Source of the DNA: Conidiobolus incongruus B7586
Taxonomy: Eukaryota > Entomophthoromycota > Entomophthoromycetes > Entomophthorales > Conidiobolaceae
Reading direction: 5' to 3'
Length of the DNA stretch: 39,412 bases
Assembly: GCA_000697335.1 (NCBI GenBank)
Contig: JNEM01009153.1
Span: forward strand, 1-39,412
Shown: positions 1 to 11,195 of the stretch, piece after piece
Position numbering within the stretch: position 1 is the stretch's first letter
How the letters are laid out: each line of letters opens with the position of its first letter
Notes under the pieces: model-generated
Database searches by the model: none
What the model was told of the DNA's origin: nothing
The model's input: the letters and a program-made list of their open reading frames with translations, nothing else
Program-made: the position numbers and the translations under genes

Positions 1-139
1 AAATTTTTTTTATAATTTTATTTAAAAATAAAATAAAATATTAAGTTAAATTAATTTTTTTATAAATTCTAATGAATAAATATTTTAAATATAAACAAAT
101 ATTAATTTTTATAGTAAATTATAATAGTATATAGTTTTT

Positions 140-545
140 TTATTTAATACCTCAAGGAAAATTAATTAATAATAAATTATATATTACTTTTTTAAATTAA
201 ATAATTTTTAAATGGTGTTCTGAATATAAATTAAAAACACTTATTATTTTACATGATAATTGTAAAATATATAACATTAAAGTTATAAAAGATTTTTTAT
301 ATAAAAAAATAAAGGGAGTTATTATATCTAGTATATTTACTTAATTATAACTTATTTAATTATAATTGGTTTAAACAATTAAAAAAATAGCTTACAAGAA
401 AAAAAAAATCCTGTAAACAAATTGAATTAGTTTGCAAAATATTAAATTTCAGTCTTTAATAAAAAGAACTGTTTTTTAAGTATTAAAAGCTTATTAAAAG
501 TATAGAAAAGAGTTTTTAATAATAAAAAAGGCTATTAATTTTATA
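140..545 (+). mobile_element. Tc1/mariner-type transposase relic (C-terminal half)
   Basis: A decayed coding stretch reads on the + strand like the catalytic half of a Tc1/mariner (DDE) transposase. Around 147-200 it gives IPQGKLINNKLYIT, like the Tc1 block before the second Asp. At 249-300 it reads LHDNCKIYNIKVIKDFL, the block carrying the second catalytic Asp (codon 255-257). This is followed by a stop-riddled PYSPDLNPIE-like block near 325-370, then TIKKIAYKKKK and, after a frame change, SLLKV-KRVFNNKKGY, typical of the C-terminal end. Many TAA codons and at least one frameshift interrupt it, so it is dead. No terminal inverted repeat was found; the 5' part lies at or beyond the window edge. 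The family call rests on motif order rather than on an alignment. Confidence 0.65.
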
Positions 546-1068
546 TTATTCATTAATTTTTATATATTATTTATTAATTTAATTATTTAATTTTAATTTT
601 AAAATTGTGCCATTATTTAATTTCTACACTAATACTAATAGCTAGTAGTAATGATTATTTAATTACCCACTTAAAAATTATCAAACAATTTGGATAATTC
701 TTTCAATATAATGAAATCTTTCAAAAAGTTCATACCACTAAAAGAAGATAATTATTTAAAAAATGATGATATCACTTTTTAATTTGAATTATTATTTTAA
801 GTAAATATTTCTAATTGTAATTACTTATATTATTAGCTGCTAAAAATATTATAAGCTTATTAAGAATATCAATTATTAAAATTGAATTCAATATCTTAAA
901 TAAAAGGTTTATTTGTAATTTTTAAATGTATATAATTTTAATTAAAATAATGCTACAAACAAATAGATATTATTTTAAAATTAATTATGATGTTAAGCTA
1001 AAATGATTAATCAATAATGAAAATATACAAACAATTGAATAAAAAGAATATATAACAATTTACATAAA
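546..1068. other. AT-rich intergenic DNA, downstream of the SUN gene
   Basis: This is very AT-rich sequence without a recognisable gene. It lies just past the 3' end of the minus-strand SUN gene and probably holds its poly(A) region. Part of it may be the tail of the neighbouring Tc1-type relic. I see nothing else in it. Confidence 0.5.
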
Positions 1069-2937
1069 TTAATAGAGAGTGTAACCGAGAATATTGACTC
1101 TGGAAATACATAAATCTAAGAATGATTCACTGGTGACTTGAATTTGAAAGTGTTTGAAATGGGTACTGGTGTTTTCAGGAAGATCGAGAGCGTCGAAAGT
1201 AATGATATTGGGTTCATCAGAATACATAACTGTTTTAATCTCTTGGAAGATGTCTGGGCGATTCGTAGGATTGATCTTTTTCAAATTGTATCTGTCTTTT
1301 TCATTGAGAATGATGCCAAAGAACTTGATTAATTCAGTTGGAATGGTCTCGTATTTGGCAGGTTGGTTGGTAGTTGGAATAGTAAATTTGAGCTTGAATA
1401 TAGTTGGTTTAATTGCAGATCCTAGTTCAATGGTAAGCTTGGAGTTGCCTTCAATTTTCCAACAATAATTATCAGGGTGATCATCACTCAAAACAAAATG
1501 AGCTGTTTTTTGGTAGTATGTAATACCAACATTTGTAAGAAATTTTTCTAGAGCACCTAAGCGTAATTTGGATAAAAAACCAGGTGCAGGCGTTGATTGA
1601 TATAATGTATGGGTTCCATCACTTAGAACAATAGCGTTCTTGTCAATGCGAGCAAAATCTTCAGCTTTACTAGATACAGGAGATGATGGATAAAGAACAT
1701 GAGGATTCTCATTGACAACTTCGTCATTCTTACTGATTTCAAAGTATTCTGTGGAATCATCAACTTTACTTTCCGAAGATTTTGATAAAGCTTCAGATTC
1801 ACTGGGTTGAGGAGCTGGTGGATATAAAATTTGACTACTTTTGCTATAAATATTATCCTCCTTATCATTTTCAGTGTTACCATCAGAACTATTGTGTTTG
1901 TCTCCTAAAGGCTTTGAAAGAGTTTCAGTGTCGGTTGGTTCAGGAGCTGGTTGATATAAAGTATGCGCTTTTTCATCAATTTCGTTATATTCAGTATCAG
2001 TGGGTTCAAGTTTTGGATCAGAGGTAGAAGAAGGGAAAAGAATAGTTACTCTATAATCATAGTAATCATCAACGGTCTTTTGGTTAGGGCTATCAGTGGA
2101 AACTTCAGCTAAATTTTCATTAAGCTTTGATTTTTGAGTGTCAATATCTAAATGTGGGGAGCGATTATTTAATGGCAAATAAATTTGTGGGAACAAATCA
2201 GTCCATTTAGACAATTTCCAAGAACTCAAAACATCGGCTTCAGAATTGGAATGCGTTGGAAAAAAGTAAGATAATGAGTTTGGCTGAATAAAGCAGACAG
2301 TAACTAAATAACCAAATATAGAGGTTAGAAATATAGCAAAAGGATTAGTAAAACAACGTCCAATAAAGGTGATAACAGTTGAAAGTATAGATAATATGTA
2401 AATAAATAATAGCTGAATATTGTTAACAAATTTGGTAAAGATAGTTGTAGGAGGAATATGCTCTTCAACAGGTAGTTCTAGTTGAGAGTCAGTTTCAAAT
2501 CCCACAAACTGGGGAGAAGGGTGGTTGCTATTGTGGGTTTTTTTGGAACCAGAAAGTGTTCTTTTAACACGACTAGTAGTTGGAATTTGAGCAGTGGGTT
2601 CTTTTTGGCTGTTGGTTGAGGAATTGCTCGATCTTCTTGAAGAACGTTTGGAAGAGGTCCTTGAAGCTTTAATATTCTCAACATCAAATGATCTCTCCCC
2701 TAATGCATGATGTGGATTGATATGTTGACCAAATGAACTAGTGTGAGTTTCTGAATTTCCCCGTAAGAGATAAGTACCACCAGCAAGATATCCACCAGTT
2801 AACTGCTGTTGTTGTTGTTCATATATTGTTCTTGGGTCACTTTGGTCTCTTGAGCTGCTTCTATGTGGAAATTTGAGAGCACGACTGGATGTTGAACATG
2901 AGCTTGCGGGCGAGCTAGTACGTGAGCGCTGTGACAT
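1069..2937 (-). CDS. SUN-domain nuclear envelope protein
   Basis: A single-exon gene for 622 residues from the ATG at 2937 (MSQRSRTSSP); an in-frame upstream TTG at 2952 is not needed. SUN proteins sit in the inner nuclear membrane and bind KASH proteins across the perinuclear space (LINC complex), linking chromatin to the cytoskeleton or spindle pole body. The order fits this. Residues 1-165 are Ser/Arg-rich and presumably nucleoplasmic. Two hydrophobic segments follow at about 175-195 (LFIYILSILSTVITFIG) and 199-217 (FAIFLTSIFGYLVTVCFI). A linker of roughly 240 residues leads to the C-terminal SUN domain at about 480-622, with NYCWKIEG, a PTIFKLKF strand and the ending SRVNILGYTLY. The linker has degenerate LYPxxP-type repeats rather than an obvious coiled coil. 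A truncated pseudogene of this gene lies at 30415-31030. The SUN call is firm; which orthologue it is remains open. Confidence 0.9.
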   Translation of the reverse strand: MSQRSRTSSPASSCSTSSRALKFPHRSSSRDQSDPRTIYEQQQQQLTGGYLAGGTYLLRGNSETHTSSFGQHINPHHALGERSFDVENIKASRTSSKRSSRRSSNSSTNSQKEPTAQIPTTSRVKRTLSGSKKTHNSNHPSPQFVGFETDSQLELPVEEHIPPTTIFTKFVNNIQLLFIYILSILSTVITFIGRCFTNPFAIFLTSIFGYLVTVCFIQPNSLSYFFPTHSNSEADVLSSWKLSKWTDLFPQIYLPLNNRSPHLDIDTQKSKLNENLAEVSTDSPNQKTVDDYYDYRVTILFPSSTSDPKLEPTDTEYNEIDEKAHTLYQPAPEPTDTETLSKPLGDKHNSSDGNTENDKEDNIYSKSSQILYPPAPQPSESEALSKSSESKVDDSTEYFEISKNDEVVNENPHVLYPSSPVSSKAEDFARIDKNAIVLSDGTHTLYQSTPAPGFLSKLRLGALEKFLTNVGITYYQKTAHFVLSDDHPDNYCWKIEGNSKLTIELGSAIKPTIFKLKFTIPTTNQPAKYETIPTELIKFFGIILNEKDRYNLKKINPTNRPDIFQEIKTVMYSDEPNIITFDALDLPENTSTHFKHFQIQVTSESFLDLCISRVNILGYTLY

Positions 2938-2967
2938 TTGGATATAATACAAATATTTTAGTGATTA

Positions 2968-2980
2968 TTAGGGTTTAGGG
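2968..2980 (-). promoter_or_regulatory. Telomere-repeat-like (telo-box) motif in the SUN promoter
   Basis: Two adjacent units reading CCCTAAACCCTAA on the minus strand lie about 30-43 bases upstream of the SUN start codon. The core AACCCTAA matches the ARCCCTAA site bound by Tbf1-type telobox factors in fungi. Its position close to the ATG suggests a promoter element. Binding is inferred from the motif only. Confidence 0.35.
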
Positions 2981-5924
2981 AATGAGAAAACCAAAAAGCT
3001 ATCACTCAATTATATTTAACTTAGAATTAACCAAATTAGGTAATAAAAAGATAAATTCAACCTTTTAAATTCCAATTATTCAATATTTCCGATATTTGAT
3101 AGGTTAATATTTCAAAACAATTCAAATTTTGATTTGTGTTTCATTATTTTAACGCGTACTTGCCATAATTAGTAATGACAATATTTTTATGAAAGAGCAA
3201 TTAAAGTTAATCAACTAACAAACTTTTTATATTTCTTATGAATTTTTTAATATTACTTTGATTGGTTAAACACGAAATTCAGTTCTCATTACCAATATTA
3301 CCCAATACAATGATATATTCGTTTCAAAATTGATTTTAACTGAAATTTTATAAAATTTCAAAAGTTGCTCAAAAATAAAATAGTACCATTCAAAGTTTCT
3401 GAGTGAGTATAATTTTGATTATAACGATAAATTACATTCTATTCAATGAATAATATAATAAAGATAAAAATATTCTTTAAACGATTTTCTTAATGATTTT
3501 TTTAATATTTAACATGAGAAACTTATTATTAATAACTATCAAACATGAGAATTGAAAGGATTATTTCTTGATTAATATATTTAACATCAATTTTTCTAAT
3601 TCTTTGTTTAATATTGATAATTATCAAAAAAAGTTGCTTATATATTTTCAAAAGAATTAGATTTAAAAATAATATATCGTCTGCTATGAATTAATTAAGA
3701 TATATCATAAAATCTAAGCTCAAAAAGAATTTGTAAGGAATATTAATTAGTTATTGGAAAATTAAAAAATATAAAAAATCTTAATTTTTACTTGCACAAG
3801 ATCAATTGAATATTTTTTGTATATAAATATATTGTAATATTTAATAATTTGTCTTTTTTAAAATTACAGATTCTAGCATTATAATACTCAATACTCTCAT
3901 TATTATTCATATTTAAAGTAATAGCTAATCAAGATATTATGATAGATATAGTATTAAATATTATTACATAAATTATGTAATGGTAAAATTTTAAAATTAA
4001 AATTGAATAAAAATATTAATATATAAATTATAAAAATTAATATACCATATAAAATGATTACTCTTTTTTATTATTAATAATTCTTTACTATACTTTCAGC
4101 AAGCTTATAATATTTAAAAAATAATTTTTTTAATTAAAGACTAAAATTTAGTGTTTTAAAAACTAATTTGATTTGTTTATATGAATTTTTTTCTTATGAG
4201 CATATTTTTTAATTGCCTAAAAAAATTATAATGATTTTAGTTATAATCTAATGAATATATTAAAAATTATTACTCTGTTTAGATTTTTACATATAAAAAA
4301 TTTTATATATTTTAAAATTATTTTGTAAAATAATAGATAACTTTGATTTATAATAAGAATACTAATTAAATATTATTTTATTTAAAAAATAATATAAAAC
4401 TTATTAATAGTTAATCTATATTTAAAAACCAATTAAAAAACAATATATCATTATAATTTATCATAATAACTATTATTTTTTAATTAATATAATATTTGAT
4501 TAATAAAATTTATAATAAGTTTATTTTAATTTGATTTAAATTTATATTATATTTATAAATAAAAAACTATATAAAAAAATTTGAAGTTTATTAATTATAA
4601 TATTTTAATATAAAAGACCTTATTTTTAGTTATATTTTAGCAAATTTTGTTTAATTATAACTATTTTGATTTTATTAAGCTTTAGTTAAATTATATAGTA
4701 TCTATATTATATTTTTATTTATAAAACTAATATTATATCATAATATATATAATAAACCTATATAATTAATGTTAAATAATTTAAATTATTATTTAATTAA
4801 AATAAAAAGATATTTATAATATATCTTCTATTTTTTATTTAATAAAAAAAATAATAATAATAAATTTATTAAATTTAAGAAAACTTTAAATAATATCCTT
4901 TTAGTTTTGAAATGGCAAATTTAATAGTAATTGACAGATTAGAATAAAAAATTAACTTTATAAACTAATTATTAATTTTAAATGGCTCTCAAAGGTCCTT
5001 AGTTAAGTTTTAATAATATTAAATTAAAAAACTTTTGATGTTTATTATTTATTTAATTTGAATTAATTTTGATTTTAAATTTTTAATTGAAATATTTTAT
5101 TAAAAAAATCATGTGTAAATATATATAGATTGAAAATATTAGTTGTCTTATATATTATTAATATAACTAATTTTTCAAAGCTAAAAATATATTTGAAAAA
5201 TCAAAAATTAAAAAATTTGCTCTTGTTTTCTATTTGAATTAATATATCAATATATTAATAAATTTGAATAAATTCATTTTATATTATTCAAAACTTTGAA
5301 TCATTGAAATCAATATTTTAGAGTATTTAATAACTATTTAAAATATGTAATAATGATATTTATATTTTTTATATAACCATATTAAATTTAATTGAACTAC
5401 AGGCTTAATAAAGCTGACAGGATTAATTGGTATATTTCTATTTCATAATATTGATTTAATTTGATTAAAATAATTTATTTTCATTGGCCATTATTGTTAA
5501 ATGTAGTGATGAAGAATGAACAGAATTTTTTATTTTCGTTTAACATATACTAATAGAGGTATAAATAAGATATAAGTACATGTTATATATCTTTTGATTC
5601 ACACTAAATCTAATTTTTTTTAGGTTTTATATGTAAATTTGGATTATGATAGATTATTTGAAAAAAGAATTGAATAAAATTAACTAACTAGGAAAGGAAG
5701 CATATTATCCAAGCAAAAATACTTCAATTTTTCTATTTATAATAAAAATTTAAATCAAGAATATATTGTGAATGAATAATAATAATAATAATGCTATAAT
5801 TTGGTACACTATTTGAAATTTAATCAACCTTATAAGGAAAATATTGATTTGAATGTTAATTATTGATTTCATAATTGGATGTTTTAAAGTCAGATTTTAA
5901 TAAGAAAATTTTACATTTTAAATA
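2981..5924. other. Long AT-rich intergenic stretch
   Basis: About 2.9 kb without a supportable gene on either strand. The first 300 bases presumably include the SUN promoter. From about 3800 to 5400 the sequence is almost pure A/T with scattered short homopolymers. Slightly more complex DNA near 4900-5030 gave no recognisable protein. Degenerate transposon remains are possible but I cannot name any. Confidence 0.5.
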
Positions 5925-6173
5925 TTAGTTGAAAATGTTTGTAATAAGGTTGGGTGAAATTGAAGTGGTTTGATTATAGACGAAAACTACTGCAGTTAGC
6001 AAATACGGAAATAGATCATTGATGGCGTATTGGAACATCCAGGCTATAATGATCTGAAGTAAATTGCTGACGACCATGGGCAAATACTCGACAACTTGAA
6101 CAACGACTAGCTGTGCAAGTGTCGGCTCGGATGGTCGTTGATGAATTGGTATTAATGCTAGATTATGAATCAT
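5925..6173 (-). CDS. Unidentified small hydrophobic ORF (gene fragment or pseudogene)
   Basis: An 82-codon minus-strand ORF lies in an island visibly richer in G and C than its surroundings. It begins MIHNLALIPIHQRPSEPTL and contains one or two predicted membrane-spanning stretches (around LPMVVSNLLQIIIAWMF and FPYLLTAVVFVYN). The same frame stays open upstream of the ATG to a TAA at about 6209-6211, and before that TAA it is open again to about 6400 (reading for example KIPLECAELHNSPNT). Together this is roughly 480 bases of frame with one internal stop. That suggests a decayed gene or one whose introns I cannot place. I do not recognise the family. It could also be a chance ORF, although the base composition argues against that. 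Confidence 0.35.
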   Translation of the reverse strand: MIHNLALIPIHQRPSEPTLAQLVVVQVVEYLPMVVSNLLQIIIAWMFQYAINDLFPYLLTAVVFVYNQTTSISPNLITNIFN

Positions 6174-6419
6174 TTTAAGAAGGTTTAGGATGTAGACAGT
6201 TTATTAGGAATTGGTGGTAGATGATAGGGAATAGAATAAGGTGATGTTAGGATGAATAGTGGAAGAGAGTGCTTTATGTGCTATAGGAGTATTAGGAGAA
6301 TTGTGCAACTCTGCACATTCTAAAGGAATTTTAGGTGTGAATACAAAGATATATGATGCTAATTTAGGATTGTGACAAGAGCAATGATCATTTTTGAATC
6401 ATGGTGAGATATATTCAAT

Positions 6420-8512
6420 TTTTTTAGTTTAATTTGTTATAATAATGAGGTATAAAAGATAGATGAATGAATAAATAAATCAATATTAATTAGAACTTTA
6501 AGTTATTCAAGTTTGATATACTTAACAATTTAAATCTACTATAAGATCAGTTTTGATATTTTATTATTTATAAATCATATAAATAATTAATGAATGAATA
6601 ATTTTGAAAGCTGTAAAATATAGTACTCTTGCACCGTTTACTATAATCAAAAAACAATATAAAATTCCACAATTAACTTATAGATGCATATTCTACTATA
6701 TCCCAAGTTGAATTAAAATTAATACTTGTAACAAATAAACAATAAACATTCATTTAAATTAATTGACAAACCAATTCATTAAAAAATTATGAGTGCGAAT
6801 TATACCTTTATATAATATTGCATTAAATATTAATAAATATATATCAATTGTAACTGCTAATTAATTTAGCCAAATAGAATAGTCGGAAATATACATACTT
6901 ATTAAACAATTTAGTTGGATTAATCAATGCCAACTTAATTTCACTATTTTAATTTTAGTGTGTTCATTAATCCATTCATATAACCTAATAAAAAAACATT
7001 TAATATTATATCAAAAATTTATTTGGTGATATACTTTTGAAAAGCTATTTTTATTGGTTGAACAAAAATCTAATATTTTTCTAAATTTTAACAATATTTT
7101 AAGAACAAAATTCACAACAGGAACATCAAATTCTGAAAATTGATCGAAAAGTAAAAAATTACCGAGTACAACTAATGTCAAAATCAATAATATATTTGGG
7201 ATTATTTATGTATAAAACTGTTAATTGGAGAAATAGATGATAATTTTTCAAAATCTTAATAGTGTATCTATATTTTATAAATCACAAATATTTGTTGACT
7301 AAAATATCAATATTATTTTAATTAATACTCCTTAATTTGAAAAAAAAATCTCAGGTTTCAAAGATTATAAACAACGAAAATTTCCAAATAACTTCTTAAT
7401 TTTATGGTGAAAACTAGTAGCAAAGTTACCCCAATATATTTATTATACTACAAATTAAGTCTCTATATAAAATCACTATGTTTTGTTATTATAATTTTGC
7501 TTTGTTTTGCGGCGAAGATTATTAACACATGAGAGGCATCAATATTATTTTAAAGTTATTTGAATAGTATAATGCAATACATGTATTTTAAAAAAATTCG
7601 GCAGTAATTTAGAATCAATATATATTAAAAACATTATTTTTCAAAATTTAGTAAATGCCCAATAAAATATTTATTTTAAGAATCAAATAGTCTCATAATT
7701 TTCAAATCATATTCATTAGAGAAATATATTGATAGATTGATCAAATGCATAAAAAATTTAGGCAAAATATTTGAGCATTCATATGATTATAATAGAAAAT
7801 CGTATGGATTCACATTCAACTACAAAATTGATTTCAAAAATCATGGAGTTGATATTATAAAAATAAAATGATTATTATTGATATTTATATATTTATCCAG
7901 CAATAATAAATAAACAGACCCAACAAACAAATAAATTATCATTTTGGTTTTTAACAATGCAAACACATATCAATCCCCAATTTAGATAATTAAAAAACTA
8001 ATCAAATCAAACTATAATCCTATCAGCAATTTCCTCAAATCACTCGGATGAAGTTACTTATCACTTCCAAATTGGGAAATAGCTCATAACTATCCAACGA
8101 TTTAAAGTGTCACTCCCAAAACCAGGTGTTCATTCCAGATATTTTATTGGATGATTTTAAAATCAAAGGAATATGAGAACAAGACACTCACACCAATTTG
8201 TACCAATCAATCCCTTATTAATCTTCAATAATTAATAGTTAATAAAAATTCATTGCTCCAAGATCATTAATGCATATTAGTAAAAAGAATTAAAGCATTA
8301 AAAATTTTATAGTATGATAGATAGAGTTTTATTTCTCTTTATTTCTTTCTAATAATATTTAATCAATTTTAATTTTTTATTATTTATTTAACTAATAGTT
8401 TTCTAAAAAAAATAATAATATTTATAACAACAAGTTATCACTATTTTGATAAAAATATAATAGTTTAAAAAACTAATTTAATAAATTGGGATTATATAAC
8501 AATAAAAAAAAT
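6420..8512. other. AT-rich intergenic DNA with the histidine kinase promoter at its right end
   Basis: No gene is supportable in this 2.1-kb stretch. The last 500 bases (about 8000-8512) should contain the promoter and 5' leader of the hybrid histidine kinase; the final 150 are A-rich, as is usual before fungal start codons. No specific operator or repeat was recognised. Confidence 0.5.
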
Positions 8513-8902
8513 ATGGATATCAACGAGTTAACGGAAGTAATATGTTCTTCCATAGATTGTCCTATATTTGTATGCTCCGAAAAGTATCAAAAAATTATTA
8601 ATTGTAACATTGGATTGACGAGATCGTTGGGGTATACTCACAAAGACCAAATTCTGTCCCAAAACTTAGATTTATTCATTGAAAATCATTTTATTTCTAC
8701 CAAGTTGGAAGGTTCTAACGAAATGGAAGAGAAAGAGAGTAAAATCGAAAGTGTTACCTATGTGAAATATCATTTGGATCAAAATATCAAATTGGGATTT
8801 GTCAAGGTGAAGAGTTGGAAATGGTTCAACGAGTTATACTACAGTGTATCTTTTATTGACAATAGGTTTTGGGAGCAAGAACCGAATTTGAAATTTAATT
8901 TA

Positions 8903-8967
<65 letters not shown>

Positions 8968-11195
8968 TAACAAAACAGTTAAAAATGATAATGACAAATT
9001 CGCTTACTACTCCCAGACAAATAGAGTATTGTTTGGTGTTCATCCCAACCAGACTACTCCTTTAGATATTTATCAAGTGCTGCACAGAGCTACAGCATTG
9101 ATGGATGCGATTCCATGTTGTTTGTTTGCTACAGATAGTTTAGGAAATACCTGTTACGTTAATAACATATATAAACAGGTCACCGGAGTTTTCGGAGACG
9201 AAAATTGGACAGTAAGTGATTTTTATTATTTTAGCTAATTCAGTACTAACTTTTGAGCAGGAATGCTGTCATCCTCAAGATTTGGGACTGTATTTAAAAG
9301 CTTGGAAAGAATCCTTCACAGTAAGTTATTCCTATTATTGATTTATATTGATTATGACTCACATTCCCAAAGAAAGGAGTCCCCCTAAAAAATTTTAGTC
9401 TTCGCATGCGATACCATCCCTCTAAAGTCAAAAAGGAGGAAGATAATCCATATCGTCAATATGCTGTAAACGTATGGCCCATTTGGGATCAGAGCAAGAC
9501 GAGTATCATCAATTGGATCGGAACCTGCACAGGTAATTTCGATTTTTGTACTACGATATGTGACATACTAATCTTGCCTTTTTATTAGATATCCAAGATT
9601 TGCAAGACGAACGTGAATTGAATAAATTAAAATCTAATTTTTTATCAGTAATGAGTCATGAAATAAGAACACCGGTAAGTCCACTTTATTTATTTCTTGC
9701 ATAATTTTTCAGTATTGATTGTTAAATAATTGCTTTATTCTACAAATTACATTCACTAATTTTTTTAATTTTTATAATTTTTATATAGTTATTTGGTATT
9801 ATTGGATCAGCTTCTTTATTAATGGATTCTCCACTAAATGCCGAACAAAAAGAAAATTTATTTAATATCAATCGATCTGCTCAACTATTGGTATTTTGAT
9901 TTTCTATTTATCACCAATTCATTTCAATTAATTATAATTTTATTTAGTTAATTGTCATTCAAGATATTTTAGACTTTTCCAAGATCGAATCTGAAAAATT
10001 GAGTCTAAATCCTGAGCCTTTTACATTATGCGATCTATTTAACGATATTGAAGCAATGTTTAAAACTCAAGTAGAGAATAAAGGTATCAAAATGATTATT
10101 CACAAACCTGATTTCCCTCGTAAGATTATTGGTGATTCCGGGCGTCTGTTGCAAATATTGGTGAATCTCACATCAAATGCGGTGAAATTTACTAAAGAGG
10201 GTTCGATCACAATCACATGTAATTATCAAATCGACGAGGCAAATAGTCAGATTGAAATTGAGGCTAGCGTGGAAGATACTGGTATTGGTATTCCTCCCGA
10301 AACTATTCCAAATTTGTTTAGTCCATGGACACAAGCACACAATACGCGGTCACAATTCGTTGGAAGTGGTTTAGGACTATGTATTTGCAAATCTCTAATT
10401 GGCTTGATGCAGGGAAGCATCGGCATCAATAGTCAAATGGGTCAAGGCACCAACTGCTGGTTCAAAGTGACTTTACCCATCGCCCAAGAAATTACGTCGG
10501 AGGAAGAAATGGCCGAGTCCAAATCAGTGAACTTCCCCCTCAAAAACATTTACTACTCACACATCTGTCAAATCTGCGAAACGGATTCCGAATCTGGAGT
10601 GGTAACAGATTTTGAATCCAATAAATTTGCCAACAATTCGCCAGAGTCAATGTCCAGTAGTATACCAGCTGTACCATCGAAAAACGGCAACGAATTTGAA
10701 AGGCCATCAGATTACGACGAACAGCCTCGCAAAATTGCCAAAACGTCGACAAATGGGAGAGATTCGCCAGTGCAGTCCAGTTTAACCTCTACAGTAGTAC
10801 CAAAATATAGACTTCTGATAGCAGAAGACAACAAAATCAACCAAAAAATCATCACCAAGTACCTGAAAAAGATCCCCTACGTGGATTTTGTGATTGTGGA
10901 CAATGGAGAGCTAGCACTCGACAAGTATAACGACCACCCCAGCCAATACTTTGATCTTATACTCCTCGACCATCTCATGCCAGTAATGGATGGCGACGAA
11001 TGCTGCAAACTGATCAAAATGAAAGATCGATCCCAAACCATCATCGGCGTTAGCGCCAACGCACTACCGAGCGATTTGGAGTACTACAAAGAGATTGGGA
11101 TGGATGATTTCATTGGCAAACCCTTCACGTTCTCCCAGTTCAAAGATTTGATCGATAAATGGCTACGTGATCGAGATCCCAAATTCTCCAAATAA
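8513..11195 (+). CDS. Hybrid sensor histidine kinase (PAS, HisKA, HATPase, receiver)
   Basis: Six exons (8513-9211, 9261-9320, 9373-9532, 9589-9674, 9789-9890, 9948-11195) join in frame to 784 residues. All introns are GT..AG, and the first has a TACTAAC branch site. The protein should autophosphorylate on His and pass phosphate to its own receiver, feeding an Hpt/response-regulator relay. An N-terminal PAS-like region (about 1-125) and a poly-Asn tract are followed by a PAS domain (about 185-312, HPQDLGLYLKAWKESFT). HisKA has MSHEIRTP with His330. The ATPase has the N box LVNLTSNAVKF (Asn446), DTGIGIPPE (Asp479) and GSGLGLCICKSL (from Gly508). The receiver has Glu662/Asp663, phosphoacceptor Asp710 (LLDHLMPVMDG) and Lys760 (IGKPF). 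Every catalytic residue is present, so it looks active. No membrane segment is seen, which fits a cytosolic sensor. The ATG at 8513 is preferred over an in-frame TTG at 8486. The ligand cannot be told. Confidence 0.93.
8903..8970 (+). repeat. AAT trinucleotide microsatellite encoding poly-Asn
   Basis: An almost pure AAT repeat of about 22 units sits in frame inside exon 1 of the histidine kinase and encodes an asparagine run between the N-terminal region and the PAS domain. One or two AAC codons near its 3' end are the only interruptions, so it is probably length-variable among strains. Confidence 0.95.

Noticed and set aside
1154-1468. Plus-strand ORF of 104 codons opposite the SUN gene
   Set aside because: It is a shadow of the SUN-domain coding sequence on the other strand; its translation shows no family resemblance, while the minus strand encodes a clear SUN domain.
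2966-2982. Interstitial telomere
   Set aside because: Only two imperfect units are present, and they lie in a promoter; a telo-box is a better explanation than a chromosome-end fusion.
8486-8512. Upstream TTG start for the histidine kinase
   Set aside because: It adds only nine low-complexity residues; the ATG at 8513 is the normal choice for a nuclear gene.
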